NCBI GenBank assembly: GCA_903632075.3
Contig: CAHIKZ030000956.1
Coordinates: forward strand, 517,501 to 581,500
DNA from: Acanthosepion pharaonis
Taxonomy: Eukaryota; Mollusca; Cephalopoda; Sepiida; Sepiidae
Length of the DNA stretch: 64,000 bases
Reading direction: 5' to 3'
Made by a program: the position numbers and the translations under genes. Positions 11,560 to 22,530 of this stretch are shown piece after piece; within the stretch, counting starts at the first letter, position 1; every line of letters begins with the position of its first letter. A model generated the notes under the pieces. That model was not told the DNA's origin and did not search any database. It saw nothing but the letters and a program-made list of their open reading frames with translations.

Positions 11560-11942
11560 TTGATTGATTGATTCATTTTGTACAGCTTATCACCCCTTTG
11601 CAGTTTATTTAAAACCAGAAAATATTCTTAGATTGTAAGAAGTTTTATTTTTTGGAGATAATAATTCAGTGATAAAAATCCGATATCTGGGAAGAGAAGA
11701 GGCAGGTTCAAACCCTTCTCAAGGCTATTTGCTTGTAAGTGAATAAAACGAATCCAAATGGAATTGGAACTTGGCTCTTCGATTAGCAATTCCAAGCCAT
11801 TGTAAAATTACATCATTTGCACATCTAAGCTTACAGCACCTGGTATTCCCAAGAAGTCACCCATATAGGAATTGACCAGGCTGAACATAGCTTAACTTCG
11901 GTAATCATAAACCAGTGTTTAAATATGATTAAGTCATACATT
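11560..11942 (-). mobile_element. SINE with 5S rRNA-derived head, near full length
   Basis: On the minus strand the order is 5S-like head (11937-11826), body, and tail ending near 11560 in a run of aatca units. The head is the reverse complement of 5S rRNA: on + it shows aagcttacagcacctggta, ttcccaagaagtcacccat and gcttaacttcggtaatcat, i.e. the 5S 3' end, the GGGTGAC loop and the internal promoter region. The body matches gccaagttccaattccattt and the tail aagctgtacaaaatgaatca. It fits the known class of 5S-derived SINEs (SINE3 type), transcribed by RNA polymerase III. Confidence 0.85.
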
Positions 11943-12297
11943 TAAAATTAGTTTGGTTTTGATGCAAGCTGCTTCTGGGAAATTGGTTAAGAGATTAATA
12001 TTACATTGATTAACTGTTGCTTGTAAAATTAAAAAAAAATTTTTGAGATAATAATAATTTAGTGACATAAGTCTTACTAATTAACCTATAGCTGGGGAGA
12101 GAAGAAGTAGATTCATAGCTAATCAGAATTTGATAAACAAGAACTTAAATATGGACGTAAAGTGGGGGATCAATTATATATTACTTTCAATATATAAACT
12201 GCTCCCTCACTTTGTGACCGTGATAGAGTCTATACATTTATATCCCAGAGAATGTAAATAAATCTAAAAAACAAGCCTGTGCAGCTAATCAGTATTT

Positions 12298-12668
12298 CAT
12301 TCATTTTCTACAGATTATCAACATTTTTCAGGTTATTTAAGGCCAGAAAATATTCTTAGATTATAAGAAGTTTTATTTTTTGGAGATAATAATTCAGTGA
12401 TAAAAATCCAATATCTGGGAAGAGAAGGCAGGTTCAAACCTTTCTCAAGGCTATTTGCTTGTAAGTGAATAAAACGAATCCAAATGGAATTGGAACTTGG
12501 CTCTTCGATTAACAATTCCAAGCCATTGTAAAATTACATCATTTGCACATCTAAGCTTACAGCACCTGGTATTCCCAAGAAGTCACCCATAGAGTCATTG
12601 TCCAGGGTCAACATAGCTTAACTTTGGTAATCATATGGGAACCAGTGTTTAAATATGATTAAGTCATA
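12298..12668 (-). mobile_element. SINE with 5S rRNA-derived head (second tandem unit)
   Basis: Nearly identical to the copy at 11560-11942. The 5S-like part is 12551-12667 (aagcttacagcacctggta through ggaaccagtgttt on +). The match extends into the flanks, so this copy arose by tandem duplication rather than by a second insertion. Confidence 0.87.
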
Positions 12669-12806
12669 CATTTAAACTTAGCTTGGCTTTGATGAAAGCT
12701 ACTTTTGGGAAATTAGTTAAAATATCAATAATATTAGTTGATTACTTGTAACATTTAAAAAAAAAGTCTTTTCTATAATGAGACATCGTACAGATTGTGT
12801 TTTTGA

Positions 12807-13073
12807 TGTAATGGAATAAGCAGTCACCCCCATGAATGATGACACTATAGGTAGTAAGTACCTATAAAGTCAACTGTCTACGAGAGACTCGAGGAAGAGT
12901 GAGAGCAAGACGACGCAAGCACGTCCAACCTTCCAATTAGTTGCATTCACTACTAGATTGACTTGTGTGTATAACTGTACCGTATTTCATATTGTACTGG
13001 TTGTGTACAATAAACCTTTCTGCTATTATTCACCTGGTGTTAAGCATTTATTCTCTTAGCACGGAATATAACA
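12807..13073 (+). mobile_element. Possible solo LTR
   Basis: A 267-bp block starting tgtaatggaataagca and ending cggaatataaca (TG...CA termini) interrupts the third tandem unit. It has a polyadenylation-like acaataaacc followed by ttctgctattattcacctgg, typical of an R/U5 region. I see no clean target-site duplication, so the exact ends are unsure. Confidence 0.45.
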
Positions 13074-13149
13074 GTTTTATAAAAGCTTCTTGTAGGGAAT
13101 CAATTAAAACATGTAAGCAACAATGAGGCTTTAGCGAAAAAGGAAACAA

Positions 13150-13590
13150 AATGACTATTGTAGTTTCTATTCATTTCTATTCCAGAGAATGTAAATAAAT
13201 CTGAAAAACATGGCTGTGTAGCTAATCAGTATTTCATTGATTGATTGATTCGTTTTCTATAGCTTATCAACCTTTTTCAGGTTTTTTAAGATCAGAAAAT
13301 ATTCTTAGATTGTAAGAAGTTTTATTTTTTGGAGATAATAATTCAGTAATAAACAAAAACCGATATCTGGGAAGAGAAGAGGCAGGTTCAAACCTTTCTC
13401 AAGGCTATTTGCTTGTAAGTGAATAAAACAAAGCAATTGTAGATTAGTTAAAGCCAGAAAATATTGAAAGCATTTTTTCGGATATAATAAAAATTTACAA
13501 GTGTTACTAATAATACTAATAATACTATTGCTGGAAGAAGAAGAGATGTTTTACAATGAGGTTCTGCCTGTGCAAGACCCGGGGCCACTC
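13150..13590 (-). mobile_element. Third tandem-unit copy: 5S-SINE tail and body fragments
   Basis: 13182-13430 repeats the unit of the 740-bp duplication up to gcttgtaagtgaataaaa. It then continues into a second SINE tail fragment (13440-13590: ttaaagccagaaaatattga). The 5S head is missing. Confidence 0.7.
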
Positions 13591-13750
13591 TTGGTAGGGG
13601 TTTACGTTAAGGGGTGGTTTATATGTATAAGAAGGGAATATAACGGTTAACTCTAGAATCGAACAGGTCAAGATTGTAATGATCGGGTAACCATCTCCTT
13701 GGTAGTCTATTCCATAGAGCAGTGGTTCGCAGGAAGAAGCTATTCAAGTG
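13590..13750 (+). repeat. Unclassified dispersed repeat
   Basis: Shares segments such as gtttacgttaaggg, ctagaatcgaacaggt, gattgtaatgatcgggtaa and agtctattccatagagcagt with 51580-51675 (+), 9380-9430 (+) and, inverted, 3780-3900. Probably part of another SINE or LINE tail. Confidence 0.45.
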
Positions 13751-13754
13751 GAAC

Positions 13755-13985
13755 TTCTGGATTCATGCATAAGTGAATATAACGAACTCAACTGGAATTG
13801 GAACTCCGCTTTCCGATCAACAATTCTTAGCCATTACCCATTACTCCACCAGCACATCCAAGTTCACAGCACCTCGTAACCTTAAGTAGTCACCCATCAA
13901 GGTACTGACCAAGCTCGACGTTGCTTAACTTTGGCGATCGTATGGTAACCGATGTTTCCACGTGGATATGGCTGTAATCCTCAAA
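13755..13985 (-). mobile_element. SINE with 5S rRNA-derived head, partial
   Basis: The 5S-like part is 13859-13977 (on +: agttcacagcacctcgtaac ... gacgttgcttaactttggcg atcgtatggtaac). The body (gaactcaactggaattggaa) lies to the left; the tail is missing. Confidence 0.85.
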
Positions 13986-14039
13986 ACATTATTAAGGCGA
14001 GTAAACGATAGAAAGCCAGTAATTAAGAAGACAGTACAA

Positions 14040-14705
14040 GATCGACATTGCATTTACATTACACTACTCGCGCATCTAAGCTTACAGCACCTGGTATTCT
14101 CAAGAGGTCAACCATGCTACTACTGACCAGGCTCGAGGGTATCCTGGTTAAGAAGATAAACTACATCCGCGTCCTGGTTAAGACGATAAACTACGTCCAG
14201 GAGCAAGGCTTCTGATCAGGAGGTTTTGAGGAGCGTGGAACCACCTCTTAATTGCTGGTGTTCCCAGGTCCACCCTGATCCGAGGTGGCAGCACCTGTTA
14301 GGGTCCCAATTATGGGCAAATAGTTAACCCCCAAACTGGGGTCAAAATAGGTTTTAATATCTGCAATAAATTTTATGAGGAAAAATTATTACCAGCGATA
14401 CATTATTACTAGCAATACAATTTTGACGAAAAAAATATTACCAGCAATAAATTTTTGAAAAACATATTACCAGCAATAAATTTTTGAAAAAAATATTACC
14501 AGCAATAAATTTTTGAAAAAAAAAAAAATACCAGCAATACATTTTCCGAAAAAATCGATCAATTAAAATCTTGTTGGCATTAAATGACCCATTGTGGTGT
14601 CGATATGCCGTAAAATAAAACAAACCAGACCAGGCTCGAAGTTGCATTTATCCCTTTTGTGACCGTACAAAAATCGGTGTTGGAACGTGATATGACCGCA
14701 AGCCT
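14040..14705 (-). mobile_element. 5S-headed SINE split by element X
   Basis: The left part 14077-14136 (aagcttacagcacctggtat ... actgaccaggctcga) and right part 14628-14703 (gaccaggctcgaagttgc ... cgtgatatgaccgcaagcct) rejoin into one 5S-like head, interrupted exactly at the duplicated gaccaggctcga. Confidence 0.9.
14137..14627 (+). mobile_element. SINE-like element 'X' (copy 2), with target-site duplication
   Basis: A 491-bp insert flanked by a perfect 12-bp direct repeat, gaccaggctcga (14125-14136 and 14628-14639). This fixes the element's ends. It starts with two copies of a roughly 30-bp head repeat (cctggttaagaagataaact; cctggttaagacgataaact). The unique part is caaggcttctgatcaggagg ... 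agcacctgttagggtcccaa. Then come repeated attaccagcaataaattttt units (about 27 bp each), and a tail with attaaatgacccattg and tgccgtaaaataaaacaaac. It has no coding capacity. The long TSD fits LINE-mediated retrotransposition. Confidence 0.9.
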
Positions 14706-15173
14706 ATCCTTTATTGGATCTTGATGATTGGCGCTACAGATTCACACAAAAAAAAGAACTTTTCCAAATAACAGAAACCACATCACTTGAGGATTTTTGA
14801 CAGCAACAATGGCTAAAAGGACGAAGAGACGTTTCAAAGTCTGTGTTACATGACAACACTGTATATCTTAATAACTATTGAGGCTATCAAAACACAGTTT
14901 ATATTCCCTGAAAGCTAATATTTCCACGTTTCTATATAGGTTTTTACAGGTCTTCAATATGAGCGTCGCGGGTTACGCAACACATATCCAATCAATTATC
15001 CAATTCTGGCTAAACGCGATCAAGCATAGCGCTGTCAGTGGTTGCCAAGGTTTCAGTTATTCGCGTCTATGGAAAGGAGAGGTACGTATACGAAGGCTTT
15101 GACATACGCCCAGAGGAAGAAATCACATGGCATCAGGTCTGAAGACCTAGGTGGTCATCGCAGGAACACGTAC

Positions 15174-15686
15174 CATATTTTCCGGCTTACAAGACACACT
15201 TTTTTTCCTAAAAAGTACTCTGAAAAATATGTGTGCGTCTTCCAAGACGAATGTAAGGCAACACCCAGGCTCAAGAATGGACGGTCACCTTATTGGCTTG
15301 ACTGATAGGGACGTGGATTTGCATGTTGAATCATTACACTATAATGTTAGCTGTCTATCTAATTCAGCCTTTTATATGATGTAACCTCATTACTTGGCTG
15401 TTACAAGTATTTCCAAGAGTATATACCTTCCTGGAGCCGAGCCACAAACTTAAACATGCTCTGTTTACTAGCAGTGGCGGGAGCCTTTCTGCTCTTGACT
15501 AGTATGTCATTGTCATACAAACAAAATCAGACGAGTGATTAATGTAAACGATACGTGGTACCTGTATGTGAGGGACGAGTAGTGAATGTGTTGTTGTATG
15601 AAAATGACTATTTTTCTTAGAAATTTCTTTCCAAAATTAGAGTGCTTCTTCCAAGCCGCAGCGTCTTGTAAGCCAAAAAATACGGA
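15174..15686. mobile_element. MITE-like element with inverted ends
   Basis: The left end (atattttccggcttacaaga cacac at 15176-15200) is matched in inverse by the right end (gcgtcttgtaagccaaaaaa tacg at 15661-15684). This end is of the widespread type whose ends read gtattttccggcttataaga. The inside (about 460 bp) has no recognisable transposase. Confidence 0.7.
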
Positions 15687-15779
15687 ATGTCCGATCCATC
15701 TGTCAGGCAGAGTGATGTTCAGATATTGTCAGATAATTGATAAAATTAAAATTAAATAAACAGAAGAAAACTTGACACT

Positions 15780-15970
15780 TTTAACTTTTAAATGGTACCA
15801 GTTCAATGAAGCTACTATTTGTAGTTCCTATACATAGACTTTGAAACTCCCTGTAGTTGAAACAAAAGTTTAGGAAATCAGTACTGGAAAGAGCGATAAC
15901 AGTTAGTGGGTTTGAGAAACCTATTTTCCTGAGTAACATCCTTAAAAGAAAGATTTTATAAATTTCAAGC
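15780..15970 (-). repeat. Dispersed repeat, minus-strand copy of the 8236/25150 family
   Basis: The minus strand reads LEIYKIFLLRMLLRKIGFSN, close to IYKIFLLKYFFRKTIFSS at 25150-25210. Identity unknown. Confidence 0.5.
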
Positions 15971-16020
15971 ATTACTATTTAAAAGCAAGAATAATATAAT
16001 TTCAATAGTTATAATTCTAA

Positions 16021-16480
16021 CCGTCCTGGGTATGACGATAAACTACATCCGCGTCCAGGGTAAAACGATAAACTACGTCCAACAGCAAGGCATCTGATCA
16101 GGAGGCTTTGAGGAGCGTGGAACCACCTCTTAATTGCTCGCAGGTCCACCCTGACCCGGGATGGTAGCACCTGTTAGGGTCCCAGCTATGGGCAAATAGT
16201 TAACCCCGAAACTGAGGTAAGAAGCATTATAAAAGTGTAAAAGTAGGTTTTAATACCAGAAATACTTTTAAAAAATTATTACCAGAAATAAATTTTTGAA
16301 GAAAAAAAAAATTACCAGCAATACGTTTCTGAAAAAATAATATTACCAGCTATACATTTTTGAGGAAAAAAATATTAACAGAAATAGATTTTTGACAAAA
16401 CAAAAATATTACCAAAAAAAAAAAGAGTTGTCGGCATTAAATGACCCATTGAGTTTGATATGCCGTAAATCAAACCAAAC
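16021..16480 (+). mobile_element. SINE-like element 'X' (copy 3)
   Basis: Same order as copy 2: two head repeats (cgtcctgggtatgacgataa; cgtccagggtaaaacgataa), the unique region, attaccagcaata units, and a tail with tgccgtaaatcaaaccaaac. Probable diverged 12-bp target duplication: ttataattctaa (16009-16020) and ttatgattttaa (16481-16492). Confidence 0.8.
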
Positions 16481-16499
16481 TTATGATTTTAAAATCTCC

Positions 16500-17690
16500 T
16501 CGGTTATTTATTATTAATTCGGCACATTTCCTCTTCATCTTTTTCTTCCCTCCGTGAAAAGATTGCCCAGCATTCACGGTGATATAGGAGGACTGATATT
16601 TCTTACGAATTCATAAAGATCTATACTTCAGTCAGTCAGTTATGTGCCATGCGTGATACACGCTTAGGCGATCATGTATCTTTCGATATATGACTGACGA
16701 GGAAGATTTTTTCCCGCAGTAAGTTGCCATTTCTTTCTGCAATTGACCAGTTGACATCCAAGGCTATAGAACCCGGTCTTCCCTGCTATTTACTCATAGC
16801 TGGGCGGGGGAGAAGAAAAGGATTCATACCTTTCCCAAGAAGTGAATGTAATGGATTCGACTGGAATTTGAACATGATGAACATAATGTTCAACTGAATA
16901 TATAATATATATTATATGAATATAATAAAAGTTGACTATTATTTATATTCCATTTATTTTGCCAATAATAATTCAATATTAAAACGTATAAAAAGTAACA
17001 AAAAAATAAACAGTTTATTAACAGAAAAACAAAAATTATATAACCTTAATCTTTGCAAATAGTTCCTTAGCATGGACTGGTCACTGGCCGAATGCAGATC
17101 AATGATGGTTCGCTTATCAGTACAAGTGCGCAGACCACCATTTTGAGAAGCACAGCTCTAAAAGGACTTCATTGGATTAAGATAAGAAGGAAATTCCATT
17201 CAAACAGCTTCTTTCAAAGAACTCCTACTATACGGAATAGATTCACCATGCCACGTACACAGGGTCAAATCATCGTCATTTTCTTCGCTATTCGTAAGAA
17301 GGAAGAGCATGGTTGTGAAATAGACTCCCAAGAGGGTGCTTCCCCCATTATAAAAATCTTAACCTTTTTAGGTTTGAAGTCAACCGTTATCTTTCCTACA
17401 TGTCCTTATGATTTGCTCTTCTTATTTTCTTATTTAGTAACCCTTTCCTTGAGTGGCTCTTGGACCTTGAATTGGTTGAACAATAGCGAAATACCAGTCT
17501 AGCACCTGTCCCAAGAAGGTATAGGGATTCACAGATGATAAAGAAAAAGGAATCTGTGGAGAGTCATGATCATCTATGCTCTGAAGGAATATGGACTTAA
17601 AAATAATCTAACAAAAAAAAGCAATGATAAAGATAATGCTAAGAGGCTCCTCACTTTTTCTCTTCTAGTAATCTATCAATATCTCATTTT
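16500..17690. other. Low-complexity-poor stretch with one old 5S-SINE body fragment
   Basis: 16785-16880 holds tttactcatagctgggcgg, gattcatacctttcccaaga and cgactggaatttgaac, i.e. part of the 5S-SINE body without head or tail. An open frame at 17092-17502 (+, 136 codons) has RRKFHSNSFFQRTPTIRNRF, faintly like the end of a LINE ORF2 (...FFS.R.PTIWN.LP), but I cannot confirm this. The rest is unrecognised. Confidence 0.45.
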
Positions 17691-17881
17691 TATCCTCCGC
17701 TCGTGCGCTCTCTCTCTCTAGTTTTCTCTTTCTCTCTCTTTGATTTTTTAATTCACCCTCTTTCTCTAATTTAAATTCATTTCTCTCTGTTTTCTTCAAA
17801 TTCTTGCTTAACGTCTTTTTTCACTCTAACTTTTTTTACTTTCTCTCATTCTGACTTTTACTCAATAAAGCTTTCTTTTTT

Positions 17882-17925
<44 letters not shown>

Positions 17926-17984
17926 TTCGATGCCTTTTTCTTTCTTTCTTTCTTTCTTTCTTCATTTCTTTTCCGATGCCTTTT

Positions 17985-18028
<44 letters not shown>

Positions 18029-18042
18029 TTCCACTGCCTTTT

Positions 18043-18098
<56 letters not shown>

Positions 18099-18162
18099 TT
18101 TCCGATGCCTTTTCTTTCTTTTTCTTTTCTTTCTTTTCTTTCTTTCTTTTCCGATGCCTTTT

Positions 18163-18222
<60 letters not shown>

Positions 18223-18361
18223 TTCCGATGCCTTTTTCTTTCTTTCTTTCTTTCTTTCTTTTTTCTTCATTTCTTTTCCGATGCCTTTTCTTTTATTTTT
18301 TCTTTTCTTTTTTCTTTCTTTCTTTTTTTTTTCTTTTTTTCTTTCTTTTCTTTCTTTCTTT

Positions 18362-18397
<36 letters not shown>

Positions 18398-18419
18398 TTC
18401 CGATGCCTTTTCTTTCTTT

Positions 18420-18455
<36 letters not shown>

Positions 18456-18469
18456 TTGCCTTTTACTTT

Positions 18470-18521
<52 letters not shown>

Positions 18522-18534
18522 TTCCCTGCCTTTT

Positions 18535-18578
<44 letters not shown>

Positions 18579-18636
18579 TTCTTTCTTTCTTTCTTTCTTT
18601 CTTTTTCCCTGCCTTTTTTTCTTTCTTTCTTTCTTT

Positions 18637-18672
<36 letters not shown>

Positions 18673-18689
18673 TTTTCCGATGCCTTTTA

Positions 18690-18744
<55 letters not shown>

Positions 18745-19441
18745 TTCCACTGCCTTTTTTCTTTCGCGATTCCATCTTTCTTTCCTTCTTAGCACATTCT
18801 TCTCATACTCTTTTTCTTCCTTCTGATAATTTATCCATGTCTTCTTGCTTGGGCTCCTTTTTACTCCCCCCCTCTCTTTTTCTCATTGATTTTTAATTCA
18901 CCCTCTTTCTCTAATTTGAATTTATCTCTCTCTGTTTTCTTCAAATTCTTGTTTAACATCTTTTTCACTATCATTTTTTTACTCTCTCTCTCTCTCCGTC
19001 TTTCACCCAATAAAGCTTTCTTTCTTTCTTTCTTTCTTAGCTCTTCCTTCTTATACTCTTTCTCTCCCTTCTATCCACGTCTTCTTGTTTTGGCTCCTTT
19101 TTCTCTCTCCCTCTCTCTTATTTTTAATACACCCTCTCTCTCATTTGAATGCATTTCTCTTTGTCTTCCTCAAGCACTTACTTTGCCTCTCTTTTCACGC
19201 TCTCTAAATCGTTTCACTCTCTCTCTATCTCTCTCTCTCTCTATCTCTATCTCTCTTCCTCTGTCATTCAATCTTCTATAAAGCTTTCTTCCTTTCTTCT
19301 TACACTCTTTTTCCTTTGCTCTCTCTCTCTAATTTTTCTCGCACTGTTTCCAATTTTACTTTTCTTTCTGTCTTCCTGACACTATTTATCAATGTTTTCC
19401 TCTTATATTTCTATTTTCTTTTCACTCTTTCCTTTTTACCG

Positions 19442-19497
<56 letters not shown>

Positions 19498-19560
19498 TAC
19501 AATCCCCCTCCTCCCTCCCTCTCTCTACGCTTCTCCCTATCAATATTCCTGTCTTATGCA
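17690..19560. repeat. Large polypyrimidine tract with (CTTT)n arrays
   Basis: 17880-18760 is (CTTT)n broken by recurring short spacers, mostly ttttccgatgcc or ttttccactgcc. 18760-19560 is CT-rich with CTCT and further (CTTT)n at about 19442-19499. All long open frames here (Phe/Leu/Ser on +, Lys/Glu/Arg on -) are translations of the repeat. Confidence 0.97.
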
Positions 19561-20559
19561 TCGGAAGATGATTCAACCACGCATCAATTTCAGACAAGGA
19601 GACATTGAAGCCACGCTATCTTTGGTCTCTTGCTCGTCGTAGTCGCAATGAAATCGGTCGAGAGTCCGGTGCTGTCACCCCAAACGACTCCAATTAAAGT
19701 TTGGTCCGGTCGCTGATGGCTCGATAATGCCTTCCGTCGTCAGCCTTCCAATCCTTTAGATTAAAACAGGAACGAAAAAGAAAGAAAACGTTGCTTCTTT
19801 TAATGTTATTCATGATCAGCTCCGATCACATTCAGACTATTACACAAGGCAGCAATATCAAAGCTGTAGGCAGCGTGGTCAATTTAAGTCGCTGGGAACT
19901 AAAGGCTTAACAGTTCGATGTCCACACAATGGCGAACAGTCTCTCTTTGTGGAAATTGACTGCAGAAATGCTTTGGAATATGAACAATATAAAATAAATA
20001 CATAAATAATATTGCGTAATTTTCTCAGTTGAAAATATCCGAATGTATATGTGAATATATAGATTTAAATCAGTGTTTTTAACCTCTTCCCGGCCAATTA
20101 TTTTGAAAAATAGTTTCATTTTCAGACGAATTTTTTTTATTAGTTTTTAATATATTAACTAAGAAACTGAGGTACCTTGAAGTACCCGAGTGGTGGCTAA
20201 CAACTCTACCAGACGTATGATTTGACAATTTGTATGATTTTGACAATTTGTGTTGTTTCAGAAGGGCATAAAAAGAATCAAGATCAGCGTATAAACACGT
20301 CTGTAGCAGGTTTTTGAACATTAATTTTTGGACGTGTTTATTCGTCAGTGTCTGAAAAAGAGACTTTTGGTAAAAATGTATCTACACCTCTACGCCGGGG
20401 AAGGGTTTAAACATTTTGTTTCTTGGGTTCCTCCATATTTGTATGAGATAAAAAAAATATTCCGTCACATAATTGCATTAATATTCTTTCTACAGGGATA
20501 TTGCGATGCATAAAGTGTAGGAAAAATACAAAAATCATTCGTGAAGCTTAATTTTGAAA
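19561..20559. other. No recognised feature
   Basis: 19561-19760 is somewhat GC-richer and not obviously repetitive (cgcatcaatttcagacaagg, cgctgatggctcgataatgc). The rest is AT-rich. Nothing identifiable on either strand. Confidence 0.45.
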
Positions 20560-20760
20560 AGGTGTTGATGGTTTTGCCTATCATCCGGTTCAGACTCCTC
20601 CCAAGTCTTTTGAACAAAAATAGAGACTTACCTCTCGTTTTCTGTTTAGGATTGTGTTTCCGATTCTTTCTAAAGACTTTTTTATTCTAATTTCACACCC
20701 AGTAGCCCCTTGCATCTTAGTGGCATGATTGCCTTGTTTGGGGTAAATAGATTACAAAAA
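20560..20760 (+). mobile_element. LINE 3'-end fragment
   Basis: Ends in cccagtagccccttgcatct, tagtggcatgattgccttg and tttggggtaaat, the 3' terminus seen at many LINE copies here. The upstream part (ggttcagactcctccc, ttttgaacaaaaatagagac) matches the inverted copy at 24281-24455. Confidence 0.7.
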
Positions 20761-20787
20761 AAGTTCAATGCTTTAATTAATAATGCA

Positions 20788-20915
20788 CCACCAAGCTCAC
20801 AGTACCTAGTATTCCCAAGCGGTCACCCATCTAGGTACTGACCAGGTTCAATGTTGCTTAACTTCAGATATCGTACCGGAACTTGTGTGGTCAACGTGAT
20901 GCGACCGTAAGCCTA
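20788..20915 (-). mobile_element. 5S rRNA-derived SINE head
   Basis: On + it reads caagctcacagtacctagta ttcccaagcggtcacccat ... gttgcttaacttcag ... cgtgatgcgaccgtaagcct, a nearly full 5S-like stretch of about 120 bases. It has substitutions across the internal promoter and only a short flank, so it is a SINE relic rather than a working 5S gene. Confidence 0.85.
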
Positions 20916-21090
20916 ATATTAATTATAGGGTTCTCAATCATAATCATAATCATAAGCCTAGAATTAATTATAGGGTTCTCAATGATAATCATAATCATAA
21001 GCCTAGAATTAATTATAGGGTTCTCAATGATAATCATAATCATAAGCCTAGTGTTATTATAAGGTTCTCAATCATCCGGTGTTAATTATA
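20905..21090. repeat. 45-bp tandem repeat at the end of the 5S head
   Basis: gccta recurs at 20911, 20956, 21001 and 21046 (exact 45-bp period). Each unit holds attaattatagggttctcaa and tcataatcat. Confidence 0.93.
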
Positions 21091-21149
21091 GGCTTATAAA
21101 AAATCTGTTCTATAAGGCAGTGCATGCTGGGCAATTTCCTTACTGATAA

Positions 21150-21310
21150 AGAGAAGACTTGAGGAAACAGAAATGTGGTTCTACAGAAGGATGCTGAGAA
21201 TTCCATGAACGTAGCGTGTGAACAACGAGGAAAATATAAATAAAGACCACTCCTTTAGAATCGGAAAGGGTCAACTGAAATTTCTGATTGCCTTAATGAA
21301 GGAGGAATAC
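21150..21310 (+). pseudogene. LINE ORF2 C-terminal remnant (second LINE family)
   Basis: Reads TEMWFYRRMLRIP and then, after a stop, VNNEEN... and GKGQLKFL, the region ...EMWFYRRMLRISWTEHV.NEEVL...R.RQLKFLGHIMRKEGLENL seen better at 43336-43659 (+), 40060-40480 (-) and 56490-56762 (-). Broken by stops. Confidence 0.65.
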
Positions 21311-21336
21311 TCTGAAAATTTGACGTTCACATGGCA

Positions 21337-21735
21337 TATCATAACGGAGATTCAATCTACTTTTTCTATAAATACTTTCATTGTCATTGTTCTAATGAAG
21401 TTTTTCCATGTTAACTAGAGTTTATGAATTTAAGTGCGGTACTAGATTGGCAGCTAGGTCTCATTATTTTACAGATTAAGTGGCTAGATGTAACCGTAAG
21501 TTCTATGCTAACAGTTCCTGCTATCACAATTCTCGCTTATGGAACTCTCTTCAAGCTTCTTGCTTCCTTGTCAACTTTGACCTTCAAAAATGTAAAAGCA
21601 ATGTCTATCGTTATTTACTGTCTTGATTACTCTTCTATTGTTCTCTGTCCTTAATAACCTTTCTATTTTTTTCTTATTCTTTCACACTTAGTAAATCTCT
21701 GTGTCTTAGTGGCTTTACTGCCTTGCATGGGGTGA
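21337..21735 (+). pseudogene. LINE 3' end (CR1/jockey-group type)
   Basis: Contains caataaatactttcatgg-like sequence (here ctataaatactttcattg), gattggcagctaggtctca, aaccgtaagttctatgctaa and tggaactctcttcaagctt. It ends in gtcttagtggctttactgc and cttgcatggggtgaaat, the standard 3' terminus. Frameshifted; no long frame. Confidence 0.75.
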
Positions 21736-21875
21736 AATCAATGTCAGTCGTTATCTTCTGTCTTAATTATTGTTCTTTTATTATCTTGTCTTCTTAATAG
21801 TAGTTTTTCTCATATTTTCTAACACTCAGTAACCCCCCTTGCGTCTTAGTGATTTACTTGCCTTGCTTGGGGTGA
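21736..21875 (+). mobile_element. Second LINE 3' terminus in tandem
   Basis: Repeats tgtcagtcgttatcttctgt ... cccccttgcgtcttagtgat ttacttgccttgcttgggg, so the 3' end is present twice head to tail. Confidence 0.75.
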
Positions 21876-22021
21876 AAACTCGGACAGTCGAATACAAATT
21901 CCATTTGGGTTTGTTACATTCACTTACGCGCACATACCATTGGGAGATCATGACGAGTGCCACCAACGCAGTAGGGTAACGCCCCTTTAATCCTGATGAT
22001 CTGTGTAAGGCCAACATTTTA

Positions 22022-22285
22022 TCAATTCACCCCAAACAAGGAGGTAATCCCACAGGTACGCAGGGAGTGAAAGTGAAAGAGAAGGCTGAAAATAGGTACG
22101 ATTAAGGGAAGGAGAATAAAAATTAACAGGGTTCAAGAAGACAGAAGATGGCGATTAACATTGCATTTAAATGTTTGAAGATTGTAGCAATCAGGGAAGC
22201 AAAGAACTGGAAGGGAGTTTCACATGTGGGAAGTGCATGAAAAGAAACTGCTGGCGGAGAAGTGACGGTTACATCTAGCTATATT
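22022..22285 (-). pseudogene. LINE 3' end, minus strand
   Basis: Starts on + as caattcaccccaaacaagga (reverse of the 3' terminus). It carries gattaacattgcatttaaa, gcaaagaactggaagggagt and aaactgctggcgg, the reverse of ...SFF.CTS..WN.LP...FKCNVNRH. Confidence 0.75.
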
Positions 22286-22359
22286 ATTTTTGCTTTAGCG
22301 GAATATTTCTTTCTATTCTTAAATGCCCTTTTTTCTTTTACCTTTTTTAGCCAATGTTC

Positions 22360-22530
22360 TTAATATTTTGTATCTTTTCTCCCTCTTACATTCGTTCAAC
22401 CAACTTCAAATATTTCCTTTTTCGTGAATCAAGAAAAGCAGATTGACCAACAAGAAAATATATGAAGGACCTGGAGTTACGAATGTAAACAAAGAGAAGA
22501 AAAAACATACCGAATATTAAGAACATTGCT
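22360..22530. repeat. Foldback, about 60-bp imperfect inverted arms
   Basis: The left arm (tttagccaatgttcttaat ... cttacattcgt) is mirrored by acgaatgtaaac ... gaatattaagaacattgctt about 70 bases later. Family unknown. Confidence 0.65.

Larger units (their letters stand above)
11338..12700. repeat. 740-bp tandem duplication carrying a 5S-SINE in each unit
   Basis: The sequence tatcccagagaatgtaaata occurs at 11501 and at 12241, an offset of exactly 740. The surrounding sequence from aattaaccyatagctgggga to the SINE head matches closely in both. A third partial copy begins near 13150 (ccagagaatgtaaata at 13182), offset 937 from the second; the extra length is taken up by the LTR-like insertion at 12807-13073. 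Confidence 0.9.

Noticed and set aside
12807..13073. Firm LTR call with target-site duplication
   Set aside because: The flanks tttga and gtttt do not match, so only a possible solo LTR is reported.
17092..17502. 136-codon open frame as a host gene
   Set aside because: No domain, no splice context, and a faint resemblance to LINE C-termini.
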